Origin: Flavobacteriaceae bacterium
GTDB taxonomy: Bacteria > Bacteroidota > Bacteroidia > Flavobacteriales > Flavobacteriaceae
NCBI GenBank assembly: GCA_022428005.1
Contig: JAKMDI010000014.1
Location: 62,001-126,000 of the forward strand
DNA: 64,000 nucleotides
Reading direction: 5' to 3'
Below, one piece after another: positions 56,314 through 64,000 of the stretch. Made by a program: the position numbers and the translations under genes. Under the pieces are notes generated by a model. The model did no database searches. It worked only from the letters and a program-made list of their open reading frames with translations, and was not told where the DNA came from. Each line of letters opens with the position of its first letter. Within the stretch, counting starts at the first letter, position 1.

Positions 56314-57759
56314 TTATTTTATTTTGACTTTCGATGTTCCTAAGTAATCTTGAACAGTTCTGAAACCAATATAGCTTCTCGCAGTATCGGCGTATTCATA
56401 GTCTCTGGAACTCACCCTGAGGTAATATGCTACGTCTTTCCATGATCCCCCTCTCACAACTTTTCTGGACTCCGTTTTAATCGACATATTGGGATTCAAT
56501 GAAGCTACATACTCGTAGGCGCCACTGTCATATGATGAACTGGTCCATTCCGCGACGTTACCCGACATATTGTATAAATTAAAATCATTGGGCAAATAGG
56601 ATTTTGCCTCCACAGTGTATACGGCCTGGTCTGCAGCATAGTCTCCTCGCAGGGGTTTAAAATTGGCTAAAAAACAAGCCCTATCATTGAGCAAGTATGG
56701 GCCTCCCCATGGATAGGTTCCTGAGGGAATCCCTCCACGAGCTGCAAATTCCCATTCTGCTTCGCTGGGCAATCTAAAATTATTTACCAAAGGTTTGCCT
56801 TTGGATTTTTGGTAACTGTTTTTATAATGTGTTCGCCAATTACAAAAAGCCACCGCCTGTGACCATGAGATTCCTACTACGGGGTAATCTTGAAAAGCAG
56901 GGTGAGAAAAATACTCGTTGTGCATCGGTTCATTGTAAGAGTATATAAAGTCTTTGATCCAAACTGTTGTATCGGGATATATCTGAATTTCCTCTTGTTT
57001 GATGTAGGGTTTTCGATCGATAAATTTGGTTCGAGTTCTCTTACTTTCTGCAGCAGCGGCCTCGGCATCAAACCAGGTGTATTTGTAAACTAACTTGGTG
57101 ACATCTATTTTCATTTCCCCATTGTACCAAAGGTCAGGTGGGAGGTACATAGAATCCAAAACCTCGGCGTAATTTTGATCGGGGTAATCTCCTGTCTCCC
57201 AATAAAGATCGTTATCCCAATTGAGCGGCCTTCCGGCATACAGGTCTTCACTCAAATCGTAATAATTGGTACGCATGTATTTTTGGAATTCATTTAGGTC
57301 TGAGGTATCTGCATCTTTAAATGAAAATTCTCCTATTCCGTCACTGTTTTCCTCTCCCAGCTCTAACTCGTCTGCCTTTCTTGCCAATAATGCCATGGTA
57401 ACAGAATCTTTTACCCAATAAACAAACTGACGGTATTCCCCATTAGTGATTTCCGTCTCGTCCATGTAGAATGAAGGAACGGTTACGGTGCGGGCAGCTG
57501 CATTGTTAAGTTGGGCTAAATCTTCGTCTGACTTACCCATGATAAATGCCCCTCCTTCAATGAGGGTCATGCCATAAGGTTTTTCTGGAAACCACTTTTT
57601 TTGCTTTACACCGATCAGTTCTCCTCTATTTTTCCTGCCACAACTGATGACAGTAAATACGATCAAGACCAACAAGAGGATTCTTTTAATCACGGCTGGA
57701 GAAAAGTTACCCAAAATAGATTTGTGTAAAACTAAAAAATTTTTCACTATATATTGCAT
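56314..57759 (-). CDS. gldK: Gliding motility / T9SS lipoprotein GldK
   Basis: The 481-residue protein has a formylglycine-generating-enzyme-like domain (about 60-470) with FRLPSEAEWEFAARGG, NMSGNVAEWTSSSYDSG, VVRGGSWKD and YIGFRTV. It lacks the cysteine pair that FGE uses for catalysis, so it should be structural. GldK is an outer membrane lipoprotein of the T9SS ring. The lipobox is VFTVISC. The ATG at 57759 puts 22 residues before the hydrophobic stretch. A GTG at 57693 would give a more normal signal peptide and is a real alternative start. Confidence 0.94.
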   Translation of the reverse strand: MQYIVKNFLVLHKSILGNFSPAVIKRILLLVLIVFTVISCGRKNRGELIGVKQKKWFPEKPYGMTLIEGGAFIMGKSDEDLAQLNNAAARTVTVPSFYMDETEITNGEYRQFVYWVKDSVTMALLARKADELELGEENSDGIGEFSFKDADTSDLNEFQKYMRTNYYDLSEDLYAGRPLNWDNDLYWETGDYPDQNYAEVLDSMYLPPDLWYNGEMKIDVTKLVYKYTWFDAEAAAAESKRTRTKFIDRKPYIKQEEIQIYPDTTVWIKDFIYSYNEPMHNEYFSHPAFQDYPVVGISWSQAVAFCNWRTHYKNSYQKSKGKPLVNNFRLPSEAEWEFAARGGIPSGTYPWGGPYLLNDRACFLANFKPLRGDYAADQAVYTVEAKSYLPNDFNLYNMSGNVAEWTSSSYDSGAYEYVASLNPNMSIKTESRKVVRGGSWKDVAYYLRVSSRDYEYADTARSYIGFRTVQDYLGTSKVKIK

Positions 57760-57797
57760 CTCAATAAACGTCCATTACCTAAATCTGACAGACAGCG

Positions 57798-57805
57798 CAA
57801 AAGTA
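57798..57805 (-). promoter_or_regulatory. Predicted -7 element of gldKLMN
   Basis: The minus strand reads TACTTTTG (TAnnTTTG) 38 bases upstream of the ATG at 57759. No TTG at the proper spacing is visible. It suggests gldKLMN can be transcribed separately from topA and the arginase-like gene. Confidence 0.4.
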
Positions 57806-57823
57806 GGAAATTATATTTCATTC

Positions 57824-58975
57824 TTACCCTATTGATCTTTTTGTGGCTTTCCACCATTTATCCGGTATTATATCACTGCAAGCATCCAAATAATCTTGGT
57901 GCGTGCAAGGTAATAACGCAGTTGTTTTATTTTTATTATCTAAATAACTTTCATTTATTATTTCAATCCACCATCGATTGCTTTTATCACTTTGGTAAAA
58001 AACCATCTCAACATCTGTCAACGCAACGGTATATCTGGTAAAACCACTACTTGTAAGCACAGGGTATTCGTCAAATCTATTGTGATAACCTTCAATAAAA
58101 TACCATACGATTTGTGCCAATAACTGGTGAGAAATACTCGTATTAGGTATTTCAAAAACTCCAAAAAAATCTGTCCTATCACTAATCCCAGCATATCGGG
58201 CAAGTGCACAAATGGTTCTTGCATCGATTCCGTTTGGGGCACCTCCTCTTTGATTTACTGCTTGCCAACTCAAGGATTTCATATCAAAACCTGCAATATT
58301 TGCATCTCTAAAGAACGGCTCGGACAATTTTACATCGCTTAATATTGAACCTAACCTCAGCGAATCAAAATGAAGTTTTTCCATTAGGTCCAACTCCTCT
58401 TGGGCAATGTAAAAGCTTTGGTATCCAATATTGGTAAAATTTTGAAGAAAGTTGGGCTGATCCATAATGATTCTACTCATATAGGACCTCCCTGAGATTA
58501 ATTCCTCCTCCTGAGAAAAATCAAATTGGTTGTCCACAGATACTATATTGACGAGCTGTTTATTGGTCTGAAAAGATTGATACATCGGAAAAATAAGGTC
58601 GTGACTCCCTCCAACAATAAGGGTAACAATGTTGAGTTGTCTCAAATGAAAACAGATTTCCTTTAATGCAAAATAGGTGTCCTCAGCGGTTGCTCCATTG
58701 GGTAAGTCTCCTAAATCACATATTTTGGAATTCCAATTCCCTGGAAAAAGACTGTAAAATGATTTCCTAAAACCCACCAGTTCATAAACTGCCGTTGGAA
58801 AATAGGCATTCCTTATTTCAGAGAGGCCAATAAGTGCAATACTGCAACCCTTAAGTTCCGGAAAACCATTTTGCTCGGTATGAATCTCAATATTTTTACC
58901 CAAGGATTGTTTGGGATGTAATACCGTGGAAGAAAGGGCTTCTTCAGAAACTGGTATTAGAGATTCTAAACTCAT
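57824..58975 (-). CDS. Arginase/formimidoylglutamase-fold protein with degraded metal site
   Basis: The 383-residue protein has the ureohydrolase fold pattern but unusual active-site motifs. GGSHDL (His125) replaces GGDHS. SVDNQFD (Asp148, Asp152) replaces the DAHxD motif and lacks the central His. GFDMKSL (Asp231) replaces SxDxDxxDP. Several manganese ligands are therefore missing, and catalysis is doubtful. It sits between topA (four-base ATGA overlap) and gldK, an arrangement I recall from other Flavobacteriaceae, so a role tied to T9SS or gliding is possible but unproven. Database names such as formimidoylglutamase should be treated with caution. Confidence 0.8.
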   Translation of the reverse strand: MSLESLIPVSEEALSSTVLHPKQSLGKNIEIHTEQNGFPELKGCSIALIGLSEIRNAYFPTAVYELVGFRKSFYSLFPGNWNSKICDLGDLPNGATAEDTYFALKEICFHLRQLNIVTLIVGGSHDLIFPMYQSFQTNKQLVNIVSVDNQFDFSQEEELISGRSYMSRIIMDQPNFLQNFTNIGYQSFYIAQEELDLMEKLHFDSLRLGSILSDVKLSEPFFRDANIAGFDMKSLSWQAVNQRGGAPNGIDARTICALARYAGISDRTDFFGVFEIPNTSISHQLLAQIVWYFIEGYHNRFDEYPVLTSSGFTRYTVALTDVEMVFYQSDKSNRWWIEIINESYLDNKNKTTALLPCTHQDYLDACSDIIPDKWWKATKRSIG

Positions 58976-61434
58976 TTTTTCTTTTTAGCAGTTTTCGGAT
59001 TGAGATATTTTTTGGCAGCTTCCAAATCAATTTTGGTGGGATCAATGTCTTTTCCCAATTCAATTTTTTTCTTTCCCATAATGATATTAGACCTTCCCCA
59101 CCTTGCTTTTTCAATCCGAATGCCTTCCTTGGGCCACTCTTTGACAAGCTTTTCTTTTTCTTTTTGAATCTTTTCTTTGATTAAGGTTTCAATGTCATCA
59201 TCAGTTAGATTGTCAAAATCATATTTTTTATTGACATTAATAAAGAGACCATTCCATTTCAGAAAGGGTCCAAAACGGCCTTTACCTTTGGTGACGGGCA
59301 GTTTATCAAAAGTATAAATGGGGGCATTAATGGCTTTTTTCTCCTCGATCAAAACTATTGCACTTTCCAGATCAACCGACATGGGATCCACGCCTTTGGG
59401 AAGAGAGACAAATAGGTCCTCAAATTTAATGTAGGGTCCGAATCTTCCATTGTTTACGGTTACTTCATGGGTTTCATAGACGCCAATAGATTTAGGTAAG
59501 TTGAACAACTCCAGCGCTTCCTCTAACTTAAGCGACTCCAACTGCTGGCCCGGCGCAAGACTTGCAAAAATGGGTTTCTCATCATCCTCTGGATCGCCAA
59601 TTTGTGCAATTGGCCCAAAACGGCCCAACCTCACTTTAACGACCCTTCCCGATTTGGGTTCTTTCCCTAAAACGCGCTCCCCAGATTCTCTTTCAGCGTT
59701 TTCCTTTACAAAATCTACTGTTTTGTGAAATCCATCATAAAAGTCTTTGATCATGTGGGTCCAGTTTTCAGAGCCCTGGGCTATTTGATCAAAACTTTCC
59801 TCCACTTTGGCCGTAAAACTATAATCCAATATATTTTTAAAATTAGCGACCAAAAAATCATTGACAATTACTCCTACATCTGTCGGTATGAGTTTACCTT
59901 TGTTGGAACCTACTTTTTCTTGGAGTGATTTGGAGACAATTTCACTATCGATCAACTGCAGTTGCTTGTAACTTCGAGTTTCTCCTTCATCGGTGCCCTT
60001 TTCTATGTACTTTCTGTTTTGAATGGTAGAAATCGTCGGAGCATAGGTAGAAGGTCTTCCAATTCCTAATTCTTCTAATTTTTTGACCAGGGAAGCCTCA
60101 GTGAATCGATAGGGTGGTCGAGAAAATCGCTGGTTGGCCTCCATGGATTTTTGCTGTAACGACTCTCCTTTTTGAACTGCAGGCAATAGATCGTTTTGTT
60201 CTTCTGTGTCCTCATCGACGCTTTCGAGATATACCTTTAAAAAACCATCAAACTTGATGACTTCTCCTTTGGCAACAAACTTTTCTTCATGCGAATTGGC
60301 TCCAATTTTTAGTTGGGTACGTTCTAATTTTGCCTCACTCATTTGTGATGCGATGGCCCTTTTCCATATCAGTTCGTACAAGCGAGAGAGGTCGTAATCC
60401 AAATTGCTGACCTTGGTCCTGCTGAAGTCTGTGGGTCTTATGGCTTCGTGAGCCTCCTGTGCCCCTTTGCTTTTAACTTTAAATTTTCTGGGTTTTTTGT
60501 AAGAGGACCCATAAAGCTTTTCTATTTGTTTGAGTGCCGCTCCTTGCGCTTCTTTAGACAAGTTAACACTGTCGGTCCTCATGTAGGTAATCAAACCTGC
60601 TTCGTAAAGTCGTTGCGCCAAGTTCATGGTTTTACTTACTGAAAAATAAAGTTTTCTCGCCGCCTCTTGCTGAAGTGTAGAAGTAGTAAATGGTGCCGTG
60701 GGAGATTTGCTCGCAGGCTTTTTCTCAATATCCTCGATCGTAAAATCAGCTGAAATATTACTCTTTAAGAAAGCTTCAGTTTTTTCATAAGAATCGAAAT
60801 TTTTTGGCAAAAAGGCATTGATGAGTTTGTTTTGTTGGGTCGCGAACAACGCTTGGGTCTTAAAACTTTGCTCTGGCACAAAAGCTTTAATCTTCCGCTC
60901 CCGCTCAACGATAAGCCTTACAGAAACAGATTGAACGCGTCCTGCTGAAAGCCCCCCTTTTACTTTACGCCACAGTACAGGAGACAACTCATACCCCACC
61001 AACCGATCCAATACTCTTCTGGCTTGCTGGGCATTGACCAAGTTGTAATTGATTTCCCGGGGCTTCTCTATCGCATCTAAGATTGCCGTCTTCGTTATTT
61101 CGTTAAAGACAATTCTTTTTGTATTGACCTTCTTCAATTCTAAGGTATTGGCCAAATGCCAAGCAATGGCTTCGCCCTCCCTATCCTCGTCACTGGCCAA
61201 CCAAACTGTATTCATTTTTTTAACCAGTGATTTGAGCTCACTGACGACTTTCTTCTTCTCCGAGGAAACAATATACTTGGGTGAAAAATCCTTTTCAATA
61301 TCAACACCCAACTCGTTGGAGGGTAAGTCTGCTATATGACCATAGCTGGAGGCTACCTTGAAGTTTTTGCCTAAAAACTTTTCTATTGTTTTTGCTTTTG
61401 CGGGTGATTCTACGATTACAAGATTGTTGGCCAT
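58972..61434 (-). CDS. topA: DNA topoisomerase I
   Basis: The ATG at 61434 gives 820 residues starting MANNLVIVESPAKAKTIEKF. An upstream in-frame start at 61455 is less typical. The Toprim domain has VESPAKAK and SDEDREGEAIAWH near 80-92. The catalytic tyrosine lies in GLITYMRTDS near 284. The C-terminus has three or more GRFGP-type topo repeats (GRFGPYIKF, GRFGPFLKW) in place of E. coli-style zinc fingers, and a lysine-rich end. It relaxes negative supercoils. It overlaps the arginase-like gene by four bases. Confidence 0.96.
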   Translation of the reverse strand: MANNLVIVESPAKAKTIEKFLGKNFKVASSYGHIADLPSNELGVDIEKDFSPKYIVSSEKKKVVSELKSLVKKMNTVWLASDEDREGEAIAWHLANTLELKKVNTKRIVFNEITKTAILDAIEKPREINYNLVNAQQARRVLDRLVGYELSPVLWRKVKGGLSAGRVQSVSVRLIVERERKIKAFVPEQSFKTQALFATQQNKLINAFLPKNFDSYEKTEAFLKSNISADFTIEDIEKKPASKSPTAPFTTSTLQQEAARKLYFSVSKTMNLAQRLYEAGLITYMRTDSVNLSKEAQGAALKQIEKLYGSSYKKPRKFKVKSKGAQEAHEAIRPTDFSRTKVSNLDYDLSRLYELIWKRAIASQMSEAKLERTQLKIGANSHEEKFVAKGEVIKFDGFLKVYLESVDEDTEEQNDLLPAVQKGESLQQKSMEANQRFSRPPYRFTEASLVKKLEELGIGRPSTYAPTISTIQNRKYIEKGTDEGETRSYKQLQLIDSEIVSKSLQEKVGSNKGKLIPTDVGVIVNDFLVANFKNILDYSFTAKVEESFDQIAQGSENWTHMIKDFYDGFHKTVDFVKENAERESGERVLGKEPKSGRVVKVRLGRFGPIAQIGDPEDDEKPIFASLAPGQQLESLKLEEALELFNLPKSIGVYETHEVTVNNGRFGPYIKFEDLFVSLPKGVDPMSVDLESAIVLIEEKKAINAPIYTFDKLPVTKGKGRFGPFLKWNGLFINVNKKYDFDNLTDDDIETLIKEKIQKEKEKLVKEWPKEGIRIEKARWGRSNIIMGKKKIELGKDIDPTKIDLEAAKKYLNPKTAKKKK

Positions 61435-61452
61435 AAGTTGATTTTTCGCAAA

Positions 61453-61460
61453 CAAAATTA
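61453..61460 (-). promoter_or_regulatory. Predicted -7 element of topA
   Basis: The minus strand reads TAATTTTG, a perfect TAnnTTTG, 19 bases upstream of the topA ATG. A TTG lies 26 bases further upstream, slightly outside the usual range. Confidence 0.42.
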
Positions 61461-61544
61461 TATAGATTTTTTAAACATACCCCATCCAAACTCTTTTACT
61501 GTGTTTTAATTTTTCTATTTTAACCATTTAAAATTTACAATTCA

Positions 61545-63059
61545 ATGATTTCAAGTCAACTAAAATGGAGCTTTCTATTTGTGGTAACATTCTCTTTTTG
61601 GGCCGTGCAATCCCAAACTGAAAACAAAAAGCTCAATGTCCTCTTTATCGTAACAGACGATTTAAACTGCGATATCGGTTCCTATGGAAACGACCAAGTA
61701 TTAACCCCCAATATTGATCAACTGGCAAAAAATGGTGTGTTGTTCGGAAACGCTCACATTCAGTATCCTTTGTGCGGTCCCTCAAGGATTTCCTTTATGA
61801 CAGGTTTATATCCAGATCAAACCCATGTAAAAAGATTGAGAATATATCTCAGACAAACGCTTCCTCGGGTCACCACCATTGGTCAAAGATTCAAACAAGA
61901 AAACTACCACGCTGTGCGGGTTGGCAAAATATTCCATTACCACAATCCCAGGGATATTGGGACAGCTGGGCATGATGATAATTACACCTGGCACCAAACG
62001 GTAAATCCCTATGGTCGGGATAAAATTGAGGAGTATAAAATCAACACCCTAAAGAAAAGGTCCTATGGCGGCACCCTAAGCTGGTTGGCGGCAGAGGGCA
62101 CCGATGAGGAACAAACAGATGGTATTGGCGCTACAGAAACCATTAAGTTTTTAGACCAATATGCCAAAAGTGGTGAAAATTTTTTCCTGGCATTTGGACT
62201 CTACAGACCCCATACTCCATATGTAGCTCCAAAAAAATATTTTAACCTTTACGAAACAGATGAAATGAAAGTCCCCAAAAGCAATGATGCTTATTTGAAA
62301 ACCCTACCCGCTCCTGCCGCTGCCAGTGTGAGAAAAAAAATTGAGCAAAGAAACTTGGAAGAAGGATTGGCCAAGACCATCAAGGAGGCTTACTATGCAA
62401 CGACCAGTTTTGTCGATGCGCAGATTGGTCGCGTTCTCGATAAATTAAAGGCTACTGGTTTGGACAAAAATACCATTGTCGTTTTTACTTCCGATCACGG
62501 ATATCATCTTGGAGAGCACGGGCATTGGCAAAAACAAACTTTGTTTGATAATGCTACACGAGTACCCTTAATTGTTGCAGGGCCTGGAATCAATAAAAAT
62601 GAAAAAATAATGGAAGCTCCCGTAGAGTTGGTTGACCTCTACCCTACCATTATGGACCTCATGGGATTCGAAACCCCTGCGTATGTGTCGGGTAAGAGCT
62701 TTGCTCCTATCTTAAAGGACTCTAAGGCAAGAGTAAGAAAAAGTGCACTTACAGAGCTTAGGGTGGATATGGGGAAAAACAAAGCACAAGGCTATTCTAT
62801 AAAAACCAGCCGATACAGACTGACCCAATGGGAGGAAAATGGAAAATTTGAATATGAACTTTACGATCATAAATATGACAAAAAAGAACTTCGTAATCTT
62901 GCCCAATCGGGCAACTACAAAAAAATTAAAGATTCTTTGACCAATGTCATTAAACATAGAATTGCTGAAGCGAGAATACAACCCGATGGGTTGGGACCTG
63001 TGAATTCCAATCAAAAAGAATGGTCAGAACCCAAAACCGTTCACTCAATGCCCAAATAG
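61545..63059 (+). CDS. Secreted sulfatase, iduronate-2-sulfatase-like
   Basis: The 504-residue protein has a signal peptide (FLFVVTFSFWAVQSQ). Its maturation signature is canonical, Cys77-Gly-Pro-Ser-Arg81 followed by ISFMTG. Metal and substrate motifs are LFIVTDDLNCDIGSYG near 33-48, YRPHTPYVAPKKYF near 220-233, and FTSDHGYHLGEHGHWQKQTLFDNATRVPLIV near 310-340 (read as TSDHGYHLGEHGHWQKQTLF then ATRVPLIV). This pattern resembles iduronate-2-sulfatase-like S1 enzymes, so a 2-O-sulfated sugar is a reasonable guess. It lies alone between topA and miaB, 12 kb from the rhamnose region. Confidence 0.88.
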   Translation: MISSQLKWSFLFVVTFSFWAVQSQTENKKLNVLFIVTDDLNCDIGSYGNDQVLTPNIDQLAKNGVLFGNAHIQYPLCGPSRISFMTGLYPDQTHVKRLRIYLRQTLPRVTTIGQRFKQENYHAVRVGKIFHYHNPRDIGTAGHDDNYTWHQTVNPYGRDKIEEYKINTLKKRSYGGTLSWLAAEGTDEEQTDGIGATETIKFLDQYAKSGENFFLAFGLYRPHTPYVAPKKYFNLYETDEMKVPKSNDAYLKTLPAPAAASVRKKIEQRNLEEGLAKTIKEAYYATTSFVDAQIGRVLDKLKATGLDKNTIVVFTSDHGYHLGEHGHWQKQTLFDNATRVPLIVAGPGINKNEKIMEAPVELVDLYPTIMDLMGFETPAYVSGKSFAPILKDSKARVRKSALTELRVDMGKNKAQGYSIKTSRYRLTQWEENGKFEYELYDHKYDKKELRNLAQSGNYKKIKDSLTNVIKHRIAEARIQPDGLGPVNSNQKEWSEPKTVHSMPK

Positions 63060-63078
63060 GTGATGCCTCATTTTTTAT

Positions 63079-63162
63079 AGTCAGCAAATAATTTTGTCAA
63101 GGATTTTATAGACTTAATACCACAGCTTTGTCAATGTGATTGCTATAAAATTATTCCTGACT
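63079..63162. repeat. Long imperfect inverted repeat upstream of miaB
   Basis: AGTCAG (63079-63084) pairs with CTGACT (63157-63162), and AATAATTTT (63087-63095) pairs with AAAATTATT (63147-63155), giving a 15-base-pair interrupted stem. A competing pair, ATTTTATAG (63103-63111) with CTATAAAAT (63143-63151), lies inside, and TTTTGTCA (63092-63099) can pair with TGACAAAA (63169-63176). No T-run follows directly, so a simple terminator is unlikely. Confidence 0.5.
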
Positions 63163-63189
63163 TTAACATGACAAAAAGGCAGGTTTAAT

Positions 63190-63197
63190 TATATTTG
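63190..63197 (+). promoter_or_regulatory. Predicted -7 element of miaB
   Basis: TATATTTG matches TAnnTTTG and lies 23 bases before the miaB ATG at 63221. The -33 position holds a T-rich stretch rather than a clear TTG. Confidence 0.45.
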
Positions 63198-63220
63198 CAG
63201 CGTATTTTAATTCAAAATTA

Positions 63221-64000
63221 ATGGCCAATACGTCGGTTAAAGACCCCTATGCTTTTAATGGTGCTCCCCTGTCCACAGAACGCCAATCGTCCAGTGCTTC
63301 TATTTTACCAGAAGATGTGGTACCTCCAAAAAAGAAGAACCGACATTTCTATATCGAAAGTTACGGCTGCCAGATGAACTTCTCCGACAGCGAAATCGTT
63401 GCCGCTATTCTCGATAAAGAAGGGTATCAATTAACCGAGAATCTTGAAGAAGCGAATTTAGTTTTGGTCAACACTTGCTCCATCCGAGAAAAAGCTGAGC
63501 AAACGGTTAGAAAAAGATTAGAGCTTTTTAATGGCATAAAAAATAAAAAAAATGACCTTAAAATAGGAGTTCTGGGTTGCATGGCAGAACGATTAAAACA
63601 CAAATTTCTTGAAGAAGAAAAAATGGTGGATCTCGTGGTCGGCCCCGATGCTTACAAAGACATTCCAAATTTGCTGAGAGAAGCAGATGCCGAGCGAGAG
63701 GCAGTAAATGTAATCCTGTCCAAAGAAGAAACCTATGGAGACATAGCGCCCGTGCGATTGGCTTCCAATGGCGTCAGTGCATTTGTAACCATCACACGGG
63801 GGTGTGACAATATGTGTACTTTTTGTGTGGTTCCTTTTACCCGAGGGAGGGAGCGCAGTCGCGATCCCAAAAGTATATTGGAGGAAGTGGCGGATCTGGC
63901 AGAAAAAGGATACAAAGAAGTGACCTTACTGGGGCAAAATGTGGACAGCTACCTGTGGTATGGAGGGGGGTTAAAAAAAGACTTTGTAAAAGCCAGTTCC
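63221..64000 (+). CDS. miaB: tRNA-2-methylthio-N6-dimethylallyladenosine synthase, partial (C-terminus outside window)
   Basis: The ATG at 63221 opens a 260-codon frame that runs off the right edge. MiaB is a radical SAM enzyme that adds a methylthio group to i6A37 of tRNAs reading UNN codons. The N-terminal auxiliary-cluster domain shows [24 protein letters not shown] and GVLGCMAER, supplying three cysteines. The radical SAM motif is [22 protein letters not shown] near 188-209, with the CxxxCxxC cysteines. The N-terminal extension of about 40 residues before the first motif is slightly long but open throughout. Confidence 0.94.
   Translation, partial: MANTSVKDPYAFNGAPLSTERQSSSASILPEDVVPPKKKNRHFYIESYGCQMNFSDSEIVAAILDKEGYQLTENLEEANLVLVNTCSIREKAEQTVRKRLELFNGIKNKKNDLKIGVLGCMAERLKHKFLEEEKMVDLVVGPDAYKDIPNLLREADAEREAVNVILSKEETYGDIAPVRLASNGVSAFVTITRGCDNMCTFCVVPFTRGRERSRDPKSILEEVADLAEKGYKEVTLLGQNVDSYLWYGGGLKKDFVKASS

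Noticed and set aside
56314-57759. GldK as a sulfatase-modifying enzyme
   Set aside because: The catalytic cysteine pair of FGE is missing, and gene order with gldL-M-N identifies it as a T9SS ring lipoprotein.

Overview
The window comes from a Bacteroidota chromosome, most likely a marine member of the Flavobacteriaceae. Four things support this. It carries a complete type IX secretion/gliding cluster (gldK-gldL-gldM-gldN). It encodes Bacteroidota families such as a Porin_10-like outer membrane protein, a DUF5522-like protein and a CPXCG cysteine-rich protein. Promoters match the Bacteroidota pattern TTG-N19..23-TAnnTTTG. Genes mostly lack obvious Shine-Dalgarno sequences. Coding density is very high: no gene-free stretch exceeds 300 bases. 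The longest gaps are 2121-2312, 17144-17306, 63060-63220, 48800-48946, 23699-23840 and 28004-28142.

Layout. 1-27.5 kb is housekeeping backbone: a truncated NhaD antiporter, AnmK, glutamate synthase (gltB-gltD), an outer membrane porin, RNase HII, a large unrecognised lipoprotein, LipB with a tiny YqaE/Pmp3 gene, LysS, a Spy-like protein, HemL, a LysM glucosaminidase, a PLP deaminase, a DUF5522 mini-gene, a DUF4136 lipoprotein, AlaS, an M23 peptidase, a MerR regulator, Der, Era and an initiator-type tRNA-Met.

28-48.8 kb is an accessory carbohydrate region centred on L-rhamnose. It has secreted GH106 and GH78 alpha-L-rhamnosidases, a sulfatase lipoprotein, a carbohydrate acetylesterase, an FAD oxidoreductase lipoprotein and L-rhamnose mutarotase. 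An intracellular route follows: RhaI isomerase, an FGGY kinase, the bifunctional aldolase/dehydrogenase RhaEW (ending in lactate) and an FMN-dependent lactate dehydrogenase. Two transporters are present (NCS1-like and SLC13-like), the latter beside an enolase-superfamily acid-sugar dehydratase. The genes fit stepwise breakdown of a sulfated or acetylated rhamnose-containing glycan to pyruvate and DHAP. The window contains no SusC/SusD pair, no regulator and no sulfatase maturase for this locus.

48.9-64 kb returns to backbone: TrxB, a CPXCG protein, an Uup-like ABC-F ATPase, an FAD oxidoreductase, gldN-M-L-K, an arginase-fold protein with a degraded metal site, TopA, a second secreted sulfatase with a canonical motif, and the start of MiaB.

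Observations most worth following up: the rhamnose-locus sulfatase has Leu in place of the key Arg of its C-x-P-S-R signature; the rhamnose locus lacks SusCD and pairs with an NCS1-type permease; a pseudo-arginase lies in the gldKLMN neighbourhood; an 18-bp palindrome sits upstream of the gltBD promoter; an unusual inverted-repeat structure lies upstream of miaB.
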